From NCBI GenBank assembly GCA_001683735.1, contig LUGG01000004.1, positions 1,240,001-1,304,000 of the forward strand: a stretch of DNA of 64,000 nucleotides, in the 5' to 3' direction. The translations under genes were made by a program, and so were the position numbers. The notes under the pieces are model-generated. The model worked only from the letters and a program-made list of their open reading frames with translations, searched no databases and was not told where the DNA came from. Shown one piece after another: positions 23,731 through 39,636 of the stretch (within the stretch, counting starts at the first letter, position 1; each line of letters starts with the position of its first letter). This stretch comes from Grifola frondosa. Its lineage: Eukaryota; Basidiomycota; Agaricomycetes; Polyporales; Grifolaceae.

Positions 23731-25399
23731 CTAGATTCCTATTTCATGGATGGATTCATGGAGAGTTGCGTGGCTTGACATCGCCTCCTCGTCATTGCTC
23801 AACACGTCGCTGTGGCCGCTTCCCCACTGACGTCCGCGGGTCCAAGCAGGTGAGGTCGATCGCCGAAAATGAGACCTCGTGGTCGAGAGGGGCGCCGAGC
23901 GGGTCGACGAAGTTGAATGCCGCGAACCGGATGGAGCGCGCGAACGACGTGCGACTCGCGAGTCTTCGCTGCTGTGTTCGGAAGGGTCGATCTCGCGGAG
24001 GTTGAGGATGAAGCGGGATATGAGGATTGCTGTTATGCTGCACCGTGGCGCATGTCAGCGGGGTGGAGGGAAGATATGGGATCGCGGGTACTGACGGGTC
24101 GATGAACTGGTTGGTATACGTCATGGAGTCCTGAAGGACGGTACACCAGCCCGTGAGCGAGAGTTAATCTGGATTTAGGACAGATATATGTACATACCAT
24201 GGTTTCCCCCAAATATGTTGATACGATATCCACGATATTCATGATCAATAATGTTCTGGAGTGAATTATTTCAACATTCATCAGGCATATCTCGGAGCTA
24301 TTGATGACTCACGCAAAGTACAGTGTGCCTGGTGGCGCTTCATGAGATATGGACATATGATGAGGATGGAAGATGAACTTACCGTCCGCAGAATCAAAGA
24401 ATGCAATGGAGTTTGGAGATTGGCCTCGTTGGCAGTCCGTCTGGTCCAGTATGTCCGATATACTGTCACTACAAGAACAAGTATGTCCGCGACAATTACT
24501 GCCAAACGTTCCGCATATGTGACTGGGAATGTTCCGTGAGCAGAATAATAAACGTCCGATGGTAAGACATACATCTATGTAGCATTACCATAGATTAGTC
24601 GACTAGATGCAGCGACACCAGTACATCTTACTGACGTGTTTGCTAGCTTCGGTGAAGTCAAAATAAGTGTTGTGCAATTGATTGGAGGCGGCGCTACAAT
24701 CGCTACTTGGTGCACGTCATTATACTGGATGTGCGTGCAGCTCGTCATTGAACAGTAAGGCCCATGCGGAAGACAGGGCTCACCAAGTTAGTGCCAACAC
24801 GGACCGCAGATAGGACAAATATCAACGACGCCAAGTGCCATTGACGACCAGATAGAGCATATACGCGCAGACTCGCAAATGCTTCACGGAATTTGGATGG
24901 CCTGTCAGACGGGATGATGACGCATAGCTTGTGGACTCACCTGCGGAAAGCAAAATAATGACTATCTCTAAAGCCGTTATCAGCCAGGCAGTAGCGGCAC
25001 AACTCTGGGAGAGTATGAGGAAACCCGTGCCAAGGGATCGCGACGAAAACTATACTTTAGTGATAGAGGATATATGGATGGCAGGTTGAGGATAAGTTGA
25101 AAAAGCACAGTATATCTCGCCAGTAGGAAAATAAGGTGGCCACCGAGAACCGACGCTTCCAGACGAGTTGATATTCGCGGTCGAATGTGATCAGATATTC
25201 ATACACCAGGAGGGCTACGAGCAAGCGAGGTGAAATGACGACTTAAGATTGATGATATGAACCACGAACCGGTCATTGACACAATACAGGATACCGCGAT
25301 GAAGCTGTGCGATAACTCTATTAGACAATGGGAAAGATTGCAGCAGCCCGAGTATTCCTACTTCTGTCCGACGTCCTCAGCGCTGACCGCGGATGACAT
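23731..25399 (-). CDS. DUF6533 domain multi-pass membrane protein
   Basis: A member of the Agaricomycete-expanded DUF6533 family; function unknown. The start at 25399 gives MSSAVSAEDVGQK, and after the first intron comes VYEYLITFDREYQLVWKRRFSVATL with FLLARYTVLFQLILNLPSIYPL, the DUF6533 signature. Later exons give SCAATAWLITALEIVIILLSA, FREAFASLRVYALSGRQWHLASLIFVLSAVRVGTNL, and YNDVHQVAIVAPPPINCTT. Then come AERLAVIVADILVLVVTVYRTYW, a TPLHSLILR segment and LLIMNIVDIVSTYL. The usual closing helix ILISRFILNLREI precedes a Ser/Arg-rich cytosolic tail that stops at 23731. About seven hydrophobic segments, as expected. A TTTATA/TATAAA element sits about 60 bp upstream of the ATG. Confidence 0.75.
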
Positions 25400-25983
25400 G
25401 ATGTGAGATAAGTAATCGAGAGTGTGTTGGGATTCAACGTTGCATGAAGAGCTCGTGCTTTATACTTGTACAGCAGGAAGTATCACCACACTATTACCTC
25501 ATCGCTGAGCATCGGAATTTTTGGGGATGTACAAGCTAAGCTTTGATTGATCGTATCTGTGCCGTGATATGCCTAGAAGAGAGGATACGGTACGCACCAA
25601 GCCGAAGAAATAACAGGAAAGTAGCACAGCTCCCTGTATTCAACTTCCTCTAACTCCACGTCCACATGCTTTCGATACCATTCATCTGACGTGCTATAAT
25701 CCACTCACCAGAAGGAAAAGGTAAACATTGTCAAGTGCGGCATCAAGATTTGAGTTCTGTGAGGATGGTATGGAGGAGCAGCACATGATGCATGATGTCT
25801 CACGCGAGATCCCCGCCGCTCCAACATTGATGATCACCAGATTTACATACCAGTGGCAATGCGCATACCTGCTTTCGCAGATGACGAATGCAGCGATGGT
25901 ATTAATCTAAAAAAGTCTGTTTTGCGCATATCTTTAGCTTTCAGGTACTTCAGCCGCCTTCAGCTAGTAATATTATCTGCGAT
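25400..25983. other. Intergenic spacer with TATA-like element
   Basis: The DUF6533 gene (-) begins at 25399 and GAL7 (-) ends at 25984. A TATAAA on the minus strand (25459-25464) is well placed for DUF6533. No further gene was recognised; a 60-codon plus-strand frame at 25728-25910 has no family features. Confidence 0.5.
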
Positions 25984-27361
25984 CTATGCGCTTCCAGACG
26001 CAAGGTAGTGTACGTTAGAGCAGGCACGCAGACGCTGGGCAGCCTGTTCTGCAGTGAGATCGCGTTGCGGCTCAGCCATCATTCGAACCTGTCCAAAATA
26101 TCGCTATTGTTCAGGAAGCCCACGGCTCTGATGGATTGCACTCACCCAACGAGGAACTTGCGCACGTTTGCGCTGCGCAACAAGGGCGGCGCGAAGTGCA
26201 GGTGCAGATGCGCGACATTCTCGTCGTCCTCGTCCTCCGGGGTCGGCGCAGACGAGGGCGAAGGCGGAACGGGGCGCTGGTGGATGCCCATGGAATAGGC
26301 GAATGAACACGAGAAGAGGTTGTCGTAGCGGATGGTGATGCTCGAGAGGATGTGCGCGAAGGCGAGCTTCTCGGCGGGGGTGAGGTGTGCGATGGAAGGA
26401 ATGTGCCGTTTATAAGGAAGCACTGCGGGACGCTGGTTAGGGCAAGGCTGGCACTGAGGAGAGAGAGAGTGGGGCGTACGAAGAACCTCGAAGGGCCACA
26501 CTGCCCACCACGGTACTACGGCGATCCAGTGCTCGTTCTGGGAGACGGTACGGCCGTCGGCGTAGGGGACGCCCGCTTCGAAGTGGGCGTACTCACATAG
26601 CATGCAGGGGCGGTTGTGCGGGCCCCTGGGCGCAGAGGAGGAAACATCGGTCAGTGAATATCGCTTCAAGTTGGCGAGCTCTTTGGCAGGGATGGAGGGG
26701 ATCTCGGAGAGGGACCAGACTTGGCCGTGCGGGTGGGGATTGGAGCAGCCCATCATAGCTCCCTTGTTCTGCGAGTGGTGCGAGGGCCGTGAACGTAGAT
26801 TCAATAGTCGAAGTAGTGAAGACTCACCTCGAAGATCTGAACATAGTTAACAGCGTCTTGCGCACCTCTGTCGCGATATATCGTACACCAGTCGTCAATG
26901 ATCCGTTCTATATCCGAGATTGGCAGCCTTGCGAGGGTCAGGTCGTGGCGTGGGTGGAATATGAGCACGTCGCAGCCTCCTTGCACAGGCTGGGTAGTGA
27001 GGAGCGGATGAGGGGTAGGGGAGCGACCGGCGCTGGAGGAGGGAGAACGGCAGCATAATCGTTCTCAAATATCATGGTGTGTGCGTATATGTCGTTCTTG
27101 TGCCCGCCAGCTCGCGCATTGCCGGGGCAAAGATAGCACTGAGGATCGTACTCTGGGAGGTTGGAGGGCTGGGGAGGCTCTGTCTGGCCCAGCCATGGCC
27201 GCCTGTTGCGGTGAGGGGAGACAAGAACATACTCATCTGTGAGAGGGTTCCCTGCGTGGTGTGGTCAGCATCAGCAGTGGTCAGAAGGATGACAGGAAGA
27301 ACATACGTCTGCGATGGGGATGGTTGGTCGGGTCGAACTGAATTTCAGCGCTGTCTGCCAT
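25984..27361 (-). CDS. GAL7: Galactose-1-phosphate uridylyltransferase
   Basis: Leloir pathway enzyme moving UMP between UDP-glucose and galactose-1-phosphate. The start at 27361 gives [18 protein letters not shown]; the first intron then joins [19 protein letters not shown] and [22 protein letters not shown], with the zinc-site cysteines. Next are [16 protein letters not shown] and [22 protein letters not shown]. The active-site block is [18 protein letters not shown], where the central His of HPHGQ is the nucleophile. The C-terminal half follows ([13 protein letters not shown]... [22 protein letters not shown]), ending ...[19 protein letters not shown] with the stop at 25984. Two single-base losses break the frame, near 27018 (C run) and 26092 (A run). 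All catalytic motifs are present. It stands directly beside the decayed DDX41 5' end. Confidence 0.92.
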
Positions 27362-27518
27362 GGCGGTATATGGGAGAATAGAGGTGGTCTGTGTGCGGCA
27401 TATAGCCGAGGATACTATGGGTGTTATCGATGCGGAGGTGCGTGCATGATCAAGTTATTTTCCATACTATCGTCCATGTTTTTCTGTCCATGTCCATTCC
27501 GGCCCGGTCGTCCCGATA
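27362..27518. promoter_or_regulatory. GAL7 upstream region
   Basis: About 157 bases between the GAL7 start (-) and the start of the duplicated DDX41 sequence. No specific regulator site was recognised. Confidence 0.35.
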
Positions 27519-27898
27519 GGCAGCAACGGGCGCCTCATTGATGCTCTTGCAGAGACCACCAACTGCCATCGCATCTAACGCTCCCCATCTCCGGTCTACA
27601 AGCTCAATGAGCAAGGCATTTCATATAAAGTCCATGTTCTTGTCTCTCAGAGGCCCCAGGCTAAACTTGCAAAGCTGGCCTTATTTGGCGCAATACCCAA
27701 AAGGACAACTTGATCAGACTCTGGTAAGAAGAGCGCGAGGATGAGGCACGAACGAGGAAAGAGAGGCGTAGGGAGGATGCCCGCAAGGGGATGACTCTTC
27801 TGATGGAAGCACAAGAAGTCCACGACAAGAAGGCCGCAGAGGGTGTGTTTGTCCTCTCATACTCGTATTGCTCCGTTAGTCTCCGTTAGTTATTTACA
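27519..27898 (+). pseudogene. Decayed duplicate of the DDX41 5' end
   Basis: This stretch aligns by eye to 32448-32825, which is the 5' leader and first exon of the DDX41 helicase below. Shared strings include GCAACG.GCGCCTCATT before the start, GTCTACAAGCTC, GCTAAACTTGCAAAGCTG and, at the 3' end, CTGATGGAAGCACAAGAAG and GAAGTCCACGACAAGAAGGC. The copy has many substitutions and several indels, a stop after PKRTT, and no helicase exons. It ends just past the first donor, where the intron sequence still matches (CTCGTATTGCTCC). It is a truncated pseudogene that cannot make a helicase. Confidence 0.85.
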
Positions 27899-28018
27899 TC
27901 CCCAAGTGCGCGCAAATTGAGAGCTAACATGGTATTGAACCTCGCTCTCGTATCCCAGGATCTCATGGCAAAAAGCATGCCTACATTTAGAATGTAGGTC
28001 TATCGTAGCTACCATACA

Positions 28019-28436
28019 ACTTGTCAACACGGTCGTGATCGACAACGATAAAGCTACGTATCTCATGACTGGTGTCAAATCCGTCAAGGATACTCTGTTC
28101 TTCCTCCACCAAGGTGAAGACGGTGCCGAATGCTCAAAGCTACCGTTAAGAAATAACCTGCGACCGGGAAAGTCGGTGCAAACGGTAACGCGTTCCCGAC
28201 GGAGAGCAAAATGACCGGTGGTAAGGTTCTGCGGACGCCCATGGGGAGCTTGTTCAATCCACCGCAGCTAAGATTGCCGAACATCAGCAAGGGCTTCATC
28301 TCAAGCTGTGGACGGAAGGCATTCCTAAGTACTCGGAGGGTGAGGAGAGCTGGGTGAGAAGGAGGGTAAGGGCTGGAAACGCTTCCAGAGCTATAAGGGT
28401 GAGACTGTTGCCGAAGGAACTGGAAAGCTAGCGCGT
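28019..28436 (+). pseudogene. Decayed fragment of the FACT subunit SPT16
   Basis: Three frames together read like the middle of fungal SPT16, the histone chaperone: TVVIDNDKATYLMTGVKSVKDTLFFLHQ, then after an in-frame TAA ANGNAFPTESKMTGGKVLRT, then QSTAAKIAEHQQGLHL and KYSEG, then GKGWKRFQSYKGE and LPKELES. These correspond to the linker after the peptidase-like domain and the start of the next domain. Frames change at least three times, a stop interrupts it, and nothing of the remaining roughly 800 residues is nearby. Recognition rests on memory of the family; confidence is moderate to good. Confidence 0.68.
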
Positions 28437-29916
28437 TCGTTCTTTTATCATGCAGCACAACGGTTTGTCACTCATGTTTTGCCTTGCAGAATTTTGTTAC
28501 AGGAAGTCACAAACTATTGTACGGCCAAACGCTTGCCTGAAAATGTCGACATCCTGCAGAATTCGGTTACAGTGCCAATTTTCAATTAATATCTGGCAGA
28601 AGATTGGTGCGCCCTGCCACATTTCGTATTTATACGTTGATAAACTGAATTAGGGATCGTGGGCCCCCTCTCCAGTGACGTCGATCATGATCGGCAAGAT
28701 GAAAGCCATGGAAGTTCCATCTATAAGCATCTATAGCGCAAATGAAAGTGTTGAATATCCAACTTCTCAAGACGTTCAGTTCTTTTGTGAAGTATCGGAT
28801 GTGCAGTTTTTTGGGACTAGCCGGTACGCAATGTTATGCTGAGGTGATATGCTCGAGCCCGACATTCCATTTAGGAAGTTCTCTTTCGAGGGATTCCATT
28901 CCGCACCAAAGTCCGGCTGCAATCCATAACTGAATGCCTTATGCATCTGTCGGATACATCTTTTGGCGGTCACCCTTGTCGACATACTAGAGATTTCCTC
29001 TTTGGAGCGTATACAATTTGGTCTGACGTACTTTGATATAGTCCTCATCTTCAAGGAACTCACCAAGATGCCACTGCATGCCAACTCCAAGCTGAGGACA
29101 TCAAGAACTGTCTGATTATCTTGTTCTGCACATGCTGGTTGGTCCATCAGTCAGATGACGATCCCCATGGTGCGTCGTCAGAGGTTCCCTTTTTTAAATC
29201 CCATTTAGCGCCCGCCGAGACTGAGCCCTATGATAGGCGGAAAATGCCCCTTCCTTACACACTGTTTGTGCATCTATGGTGATAACGAGCATATAGGTGT
29301 CGTGGACAAACGTCGGTCAGCAGCTAACCAGAACGACGGAATCGGAAAAGTCCGATATCACGATGGCCAATGCTTCAGCGTTAAACTCGACCCATGCCTT
29401 GCATGTGTCATTTCCGCCGTTGTGGTGATAACCACCACTGTGTCCCTCCACATAGTGTGACCCCGAATGCCACTTTCTACCGCGCTGTCGGATATGTACG
29501 CCATTTCTATATGGATGCCATCTGGATATGCTACAACGACTATCCACATTGCTCGGTCTGCTGACTGGATGTCTAGACTTCATGTTGGAACTCTGGATAT
29601 CTCAACTCTGGATACCACCGTGGACTGTTTGGTTCGGGTTGCCACTCCTCACAACGTGTGTATGTCTGGATATCGGTATGCAGGTAGTGGGAGGCGTAAG
29701 GCATATAACAGTCAACCCCCATCTGGCCAGCGAGCCCAGATATTCTCTTATTCCCTTAGCTAACATCGTCGTGAACTCCTAGCAATTCCTCGTCCATGAA
29801 CCCCTCCACTTTCAACCAGATTTGTTGGGGCACTCAATCATGTATACCACGCGTTTTCGGTAGAGTATGTCAGTGTTGTTCGGTGATCTGTTCAGCGCTG
29901 ATTGTGAATTGCTAGG
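28437..29916. other. AT-rich region, no gene recognised
   Basis: About 1.5 kb follows the SPT16 fragment. A plus-strand frame at 29528-29782 has a strongly hydrophobic run (LELWISQLWIPPWTVWFGLPLLTTCVCLDIGM) and may belong to an upstream exon of the unknown gene copy 1, but I cannot join it. The rest looks non-coding. Confidence 0.35.
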
Positions 29917-30473
29917 ATACTGATCTGCCTTATGATATTCTCCCTCAAAAAGACTATCGTGCTGCAATGAAGTTTGAACAGCAGTTACCTATCCGATTTC
30001 GTAGGAATGGCTTGGGCTTTGTGCTTCTGCGGGATGCATTCATTGAGGAGTTGAAGGGTTTAGAAGGAGGGAACAAGGAGGCATTTGCCCGGGCAGCTAA
30101 AAGGCTATGAAGCAGCATTTCAGGCTCTCGGTAAGCATGATATTTTTCTTTTCAACAAGGAAGGAATGTCATATGCATTTTACAGCTTCACGGTTATAAG
30201 ACTTATGACAGACAATTCACCGCACGCAGGTCGGCCGGAAATCATACTGGATCTATTACGGTTGCGAAGCTTGTGATGCGTGTCGCTAAGGAAATCCATA
30301 ATTTTTTGGAGGTAAGGCTGAACTTTGGACTTCTATACGTATGTCCCCTCATTTTTGCAATATAGAAAGCGGGGAATCCAGCCGAACTCCCCTTCGATCG
30401 CCTCGTTCTCATAGAGCTTCGTCACGTCTCGAAGTCCAGTTGGCAGCCCCTGTTAGGCGTCTTGAAGATCTAG
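29917..30473 (+). CDS. Hypothetical protein, unknown pair copy 1 (3' part)
   Basis: Unrecognised protein whose 3' exons are mirrored by copy 2 about 1.8 kb downstream. It reads LPYDILPQKDYRAAMKFEQQ, NGLGFVLLRDAFIEELKGLEGGNKEAFARA, AMKQHFRLS, then an intron. Next come LHGYKTYDRQFTARRSAG, HTGSITVAKLVMRVAKEIHNFLE, a second intron, and NPAELPFDRLVLIELRHVSKSSWQPLLGVLKI with the stop at 30471-30473. The two intron positions are identical in copy 2, and the protein is better conserved than the DNA between copies, which suggests both were under selection. A one-base shift near 30105 (AAAAGG) is needed. The start and upstream exons were not found. Confidence 0.5.
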
Positions 30474-31197
30474 TGGCTCGTCCACTTCGATACACCTCGG
30501 TGACCAAATCTGAGATCGTTTGGAAGTCAGTATATTCTGGTTGTGGACAAATGTCAGTGAGTATGATGGACACCCAGTTCCGCGGTGATCAGACTGCATC
30601 CATAAGAGATTGTTCAGTGTGACATCCATGTACTGGTATTTACTTCACTGGCGAGCCTTAAATCACTTCGAACAGCTCTCAGATGTTGAGTAATCTAGAT
30701 GAAAATATTGATCTAGATGACCACGATCGATTCTGCGATCAGATTTTATGGAAGGGAGGAGGAGGGAAAAGAGCATTCGATTAATCCAGACAATTTTTCT
30801 TTTTTATCTGAGTTGGTCACGTGTGTTCATTTCGGTACGCTGAGCACGTCGGAAAAGTTCAACTTCGGTCTGCCCACACTACCTTGAAGCGCTCCCTCCT
30901 TGCGAACGAACCATACGCTCCCTTGCGGCGTTAATATATCTATCTACATGGATATCTTTCCGGCCGTATGACTAGACGTTCACAAAGAGGCGCATCCACT
31001 GCGTGTCTACTCATCGATTTCTCGATATCCACCCATCGTTGTCTGTCACCATTGGATCGCGTTGTGGAACGCTATACACAAGTGCTTTCATGCTCCTCCG
31101 GCATGTTTGTTGGGCGGACTGTGTCATCTTGTGGTTTGTCTACGGTCTGGATATCGAGAAGTGGACAAACAACTTGGATTGAATAAATAGCCTCTCG
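30474..31197. other. Spacer with TCACGTG and pyrimidine tracts
   Basis: Between the unknown gene copies. It contains GGTCACGTGTG at 30816-30826, after a T-rich run, and may be the promoter of copy 2. A plus-strand frame at 30968-31186 is open but unrecognised and may be a 5' exon. Confidence 0.4.
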
Positions 31198-32253
31198 TCT
31201 GAGGCACAAAATCAGGTATCACGTCAAATGAGATCCAGTGCTGTCTGCTCAGCCGTCCTCTCACGAGAAATGATAGATGTAAACGCGATTCCTCCATTCG
31301 AGCAGGTAAGTAAATCATCCATGTATCATTACATTACCGGAGTATGACCGATGCCGCATAGGCACCCGTAACGTATTCACAGGCAAATTCTGTCGCCAAA
31401 GTCGATGAACAGGAAGAGAATGGATGGTATATGGAGCATGATGATCCTAGCAGCATTCCTATCAGCTCAGAATCATCCCTTGCGGGTGCCCTGGGCGGTA
31501 ATGTATGTCCTCCGATGCACTCTGCCCGGGGCTGATAAGTAATCTTTACAATAAATAGGAAGTGTCTGTTGGGACACAGCACGCTGATCGGATTACTCCC
31601 ACCCTTGCCGCTGTAAGTCTCCGTCGACTCGTATGCATATTTCGGCGCTAATCACCGTATCTCAGAACGATGCACAAGTCTCTGACATATCTTACGATAT
31701 CCTCCCTCAGGATCCTTATGAGGCCAGAGGACAGAAATATAATGGACAGCAATCAACCATCAAATTTCATATGAACGGTCTCGATTATGTACACCTGGAA
31801 AAGGCCTTCAACAAAGAATTAGGGGGTTTAGAGAGAGCGGACGAGGGGGCATTTGCTGAAGCGACCAGTATGGCTACCAAGCAGCATTTTAGATTGCTGG
31901 TGAGCGTCATGGCCCTTGGTCGACGACACGAGTACAGACGAGTTGTGCAGCTCCAAGGTTACGCGAAATGCGGCAGACAATTTGCCTCACGCCAGTCCTC
32001 TGGATGTGCGGAGTCCATTACGATCGCCAAGCTTGCCAGACAAGTGGCCATTGAAGTGAAAACCCACCTTGACCACTTGAACGTAAGACTGGTGCTCACT
32101 GGCCCGTCGATCTACCACGAAATTTGCTGACTATTGACTTTGCAGAATATTGGGCAGCCGATCAAGGTTCCATTCGACCGCCTGGTGTTAGTAGAGCTTC
32201 GTCACGTTTCGAAGTCTAGCTGGCAACCAGTACTGGGAATATTGAAGACATAG
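31198..32253 (+). CDS. Hypothetical protein, unknown pair copy 2
   Basis: Fuller copy of the unknown pair. Exons read RQMRSSAVCSAVLSREMIDVNAIPPFEQ, then APVTYSQANSVAKVDEQEENGWYMEHDDPSSIPISSESSLAGALGGN, EVSVGTQHADRITPTLA, and VSDISYDILPQDPYEARGQKYNGQQ. They continue GLDYVHLEKAFNKELGGLERADEGAFAEATSMATKQHFRLL, LQGYAKCGRQFASRQSSG, SITIAKLARQVAIEVKTHLDHLN and PFDRLVLVELRHVSKSSWQPVLGILKT, with the stop at 32251-32253. Small GT-AG introns fit at each junction without frame correction. No start codon is certain, and the N-terminus may lie upstream of 31198. No known domain was recognised. An acidic, Ser-rich middle suggests a soluble protein. Confidence 0.52.
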
Positions 32254-32489
32254 ATATATCTTCATACTGCTGTAGAACACCATCTCTAATTCTATCCGAT
32301 CTAGCATATTTTCTTGAGAAGAATGACGAATTGCATGTCCCTCAGACAGATATATAATTGCACCTACTTACCATATAGTCATTTCTATAAAGATCGACGA
32401 GCTTAGTAAGCTGAGTCTCAGATTTCGGATACTGAGTTTTCCCAATTTGGCAGCAACGAGCGCCTCATTACTCTTGTAAAGACCACACG

Positions 32490-34843
<2,354 letters not shown>

Positions 34844-35051
34844 TCTACAATTGTTTTATTGTGTATGTGTAGCGCTAGCTTATTCACTGTTGTTTGTTTT
34901 CTTTCGTCCATTCGTCCAATTGGTGAACCTCCCCACAATTTTATGTGTGATCTGTCTTATATTTGGCTGAAATAAGCCATCGAGACTAACAGCGCACGCT
35001 CTGCAATATACATTATGGATACATAGACATATACTGTGATGACGTATACCC
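34844..35051. other. Convergent spacer DDX41 / CEF1
   Basis: About 200 AT-rich bases between converging stops; 3'-UTR-like sequence only. Confidence 0.6.
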
Positions 35052-38020
<2,969 letters not shown>

Positions 38021-38130
38021 TAGAGGTAGATAGAAAAGCAACGGTGAGGTAACTCCAGATGAGGAATAGCAGACAACAGTTCCTCCAGATTCGGAGATGC
38101 CACAGCGGAGAACGTCGGAGATTCAATGTG

Positions 38131-38143
38131 GATCACGTGATGG
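38131..38143. promoter_or_regulatory. TCACGTGA palindrome upstream of CEF1
   Basis: GATCACGTGATGG about 115 bp upstream of the CEF1 ATG. It is the most perfect of five TCACGTG sites found in promoter positions in this window. Confidence 0.45.
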
Positions 38144-39319
38144 ACAAAGTTGCAATATTTATTTACTAAAATCTTTACACCTGAGTCAATGGTAAGAATG
38201 GGCAGTGCTTATTGCTATTAGTATGAGCTGTGAAAATCAACTTTTTGTTTGTAGAAATTCAATCCGCGATGGCTCCGTCGACGCCGGTCGAGTAGGCATT
38301 GTTTGTTCATGTTAAATTCGAAAGCCTCCGCTTGTCCCGATATGGACAAGTTCGCCGCGCTCCAAATCGCCTTTCGATGCATATGCTGGATTTTTCTCCG
38401 CACAGTGTGTGCTGTCTAAGGTATTTTTGCACCTCAGGGGATATTTTCTAGGTTGTGTGTGGTCCATCAACAAACGTTTGCCAAAACTACGTACAGTGCA
38501 TTAGGACTGCCTCTCCAGTTTACATATTATTCATCTTGTATTCCTCATTTATGCCGACTGGGACCCAACCGAACCCGTTAAGGTCATTCCAACGTTCAGA
38601 GTATGTACGGTATCATTCGTGGTGAGTCACGTTCACCTCGTTTTGCTTACGAACTCGTTCACTGACGCTCAGACATCATGAAGGCTTATTCAAGTGCCTA
38701 CTGCTTAGTGCTTCCTGTCATCTTGTGTGTTGCGCTTTATGGTTACCCGTAGTTACAACAACTCCCGCTGACAACTCTCCTTGTCCGACAAATTTGATTG
38801 AAAACAGTGCTATACTATGCACACCCCAAAACGTTGCATGAGGCCATGTACGGGATCGGACATCGTCATAAATGAGATTTCCTTCACCGAATGCGTAGGT
38901 CGAAATTTTTCGGGGCACCATCTTACTGATATTCTGGAAGCCATGTTAAGGTGATATTATGTACGTGTCCGACCGAGACCATGCATAGCTAGTCATTAAG
39001 CAGAGTATGTACTCTTCATTTAGATGAAATTATTAAGCAATGTTGACATGGACCGTCTCACATCGGACTCATCTAGGTTGCTGCACGTACGCCGATGATC
39101 CGTCTGGGCTTTCTGACTCAGTTGCCTCTTCTACGCAATCGTGCGTAAGCAATGGGAAAATTGAACCCGGTCTTTTTAGCCCGTCATCTGCGCTGTCCAC
39201 TGCCATTTTTCTACAACTGAAACTTGTTTCTGCGACTCATCCCAGTGCCTGAAGTTGTTCATATTCGAGGCGGCTCGGAGATGTACCAGGTTGTCCTCAA
39301 GACGAACGGGCGTCGCACT

Positions 39320-39636
39320 GGATCAGGCGCGTTGTCTTCAGCTTTTCGTCAGCAAGACCTTGGCTAGTCTTTCGGCCCATTCATATCGCCGAATTTACTG
39401 CTCTAGCAATCGGCTGCGCTTGCTTCGGTGATCTCTTCCGAGCGGCAAACACGAATGCCAACTCAATCTGTCATGTTCTTTACTTGTTTTTGAAGGATCC
39501 AGACGTGCAACAGAGACTCCGGGATTCTTCAATGAAGTGTTTGAGCTCCCATACTTGGACTGAGTTTGCGGCTATGCGTTATGGTTTCGTTCAAATCCAT
39601 CGCGATATCAGTCTGCTGATTGTTATATCATTATAG
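39320..39636 (+). pseudogene. Possible cytochrome P450-like coding relic
   Basis: A plus-strand frame without a good start reads LVFRPIHIAEFTALAIGCACFGDLFRAANTNANSICHVLYLFLKDPDVQQRLRD. The AANTNANSI...LYLFLKDPD pattern resembles the I-helix of fungal P450s (A/G-x-x-T-N-T followed by a helix and 'DP'). No heme motif FxxGxxxCxG could be read cleanly downstream, although the frame near 39845-39895 has a faint remnant. Surrounding frames are closed. The evidence is weak; it may be chance. Confidence 0.2.

Noticed and set aside
26078..26096. tRNA-like B-box (minus strand GGTTCGAATGATGG)
   Set aside because: No A-box or cloverleaf partner; the bases are the GAL7 C-terminal codons for GFEMM.
27519..32447. 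A complete Helitron or other transposon spanning the composite segment
   Set aside because: No transposase, Rep/helicase gene, terminal inverted repeat or LTR was recognised; only captured-looking fragments, so the mechanism stays open.
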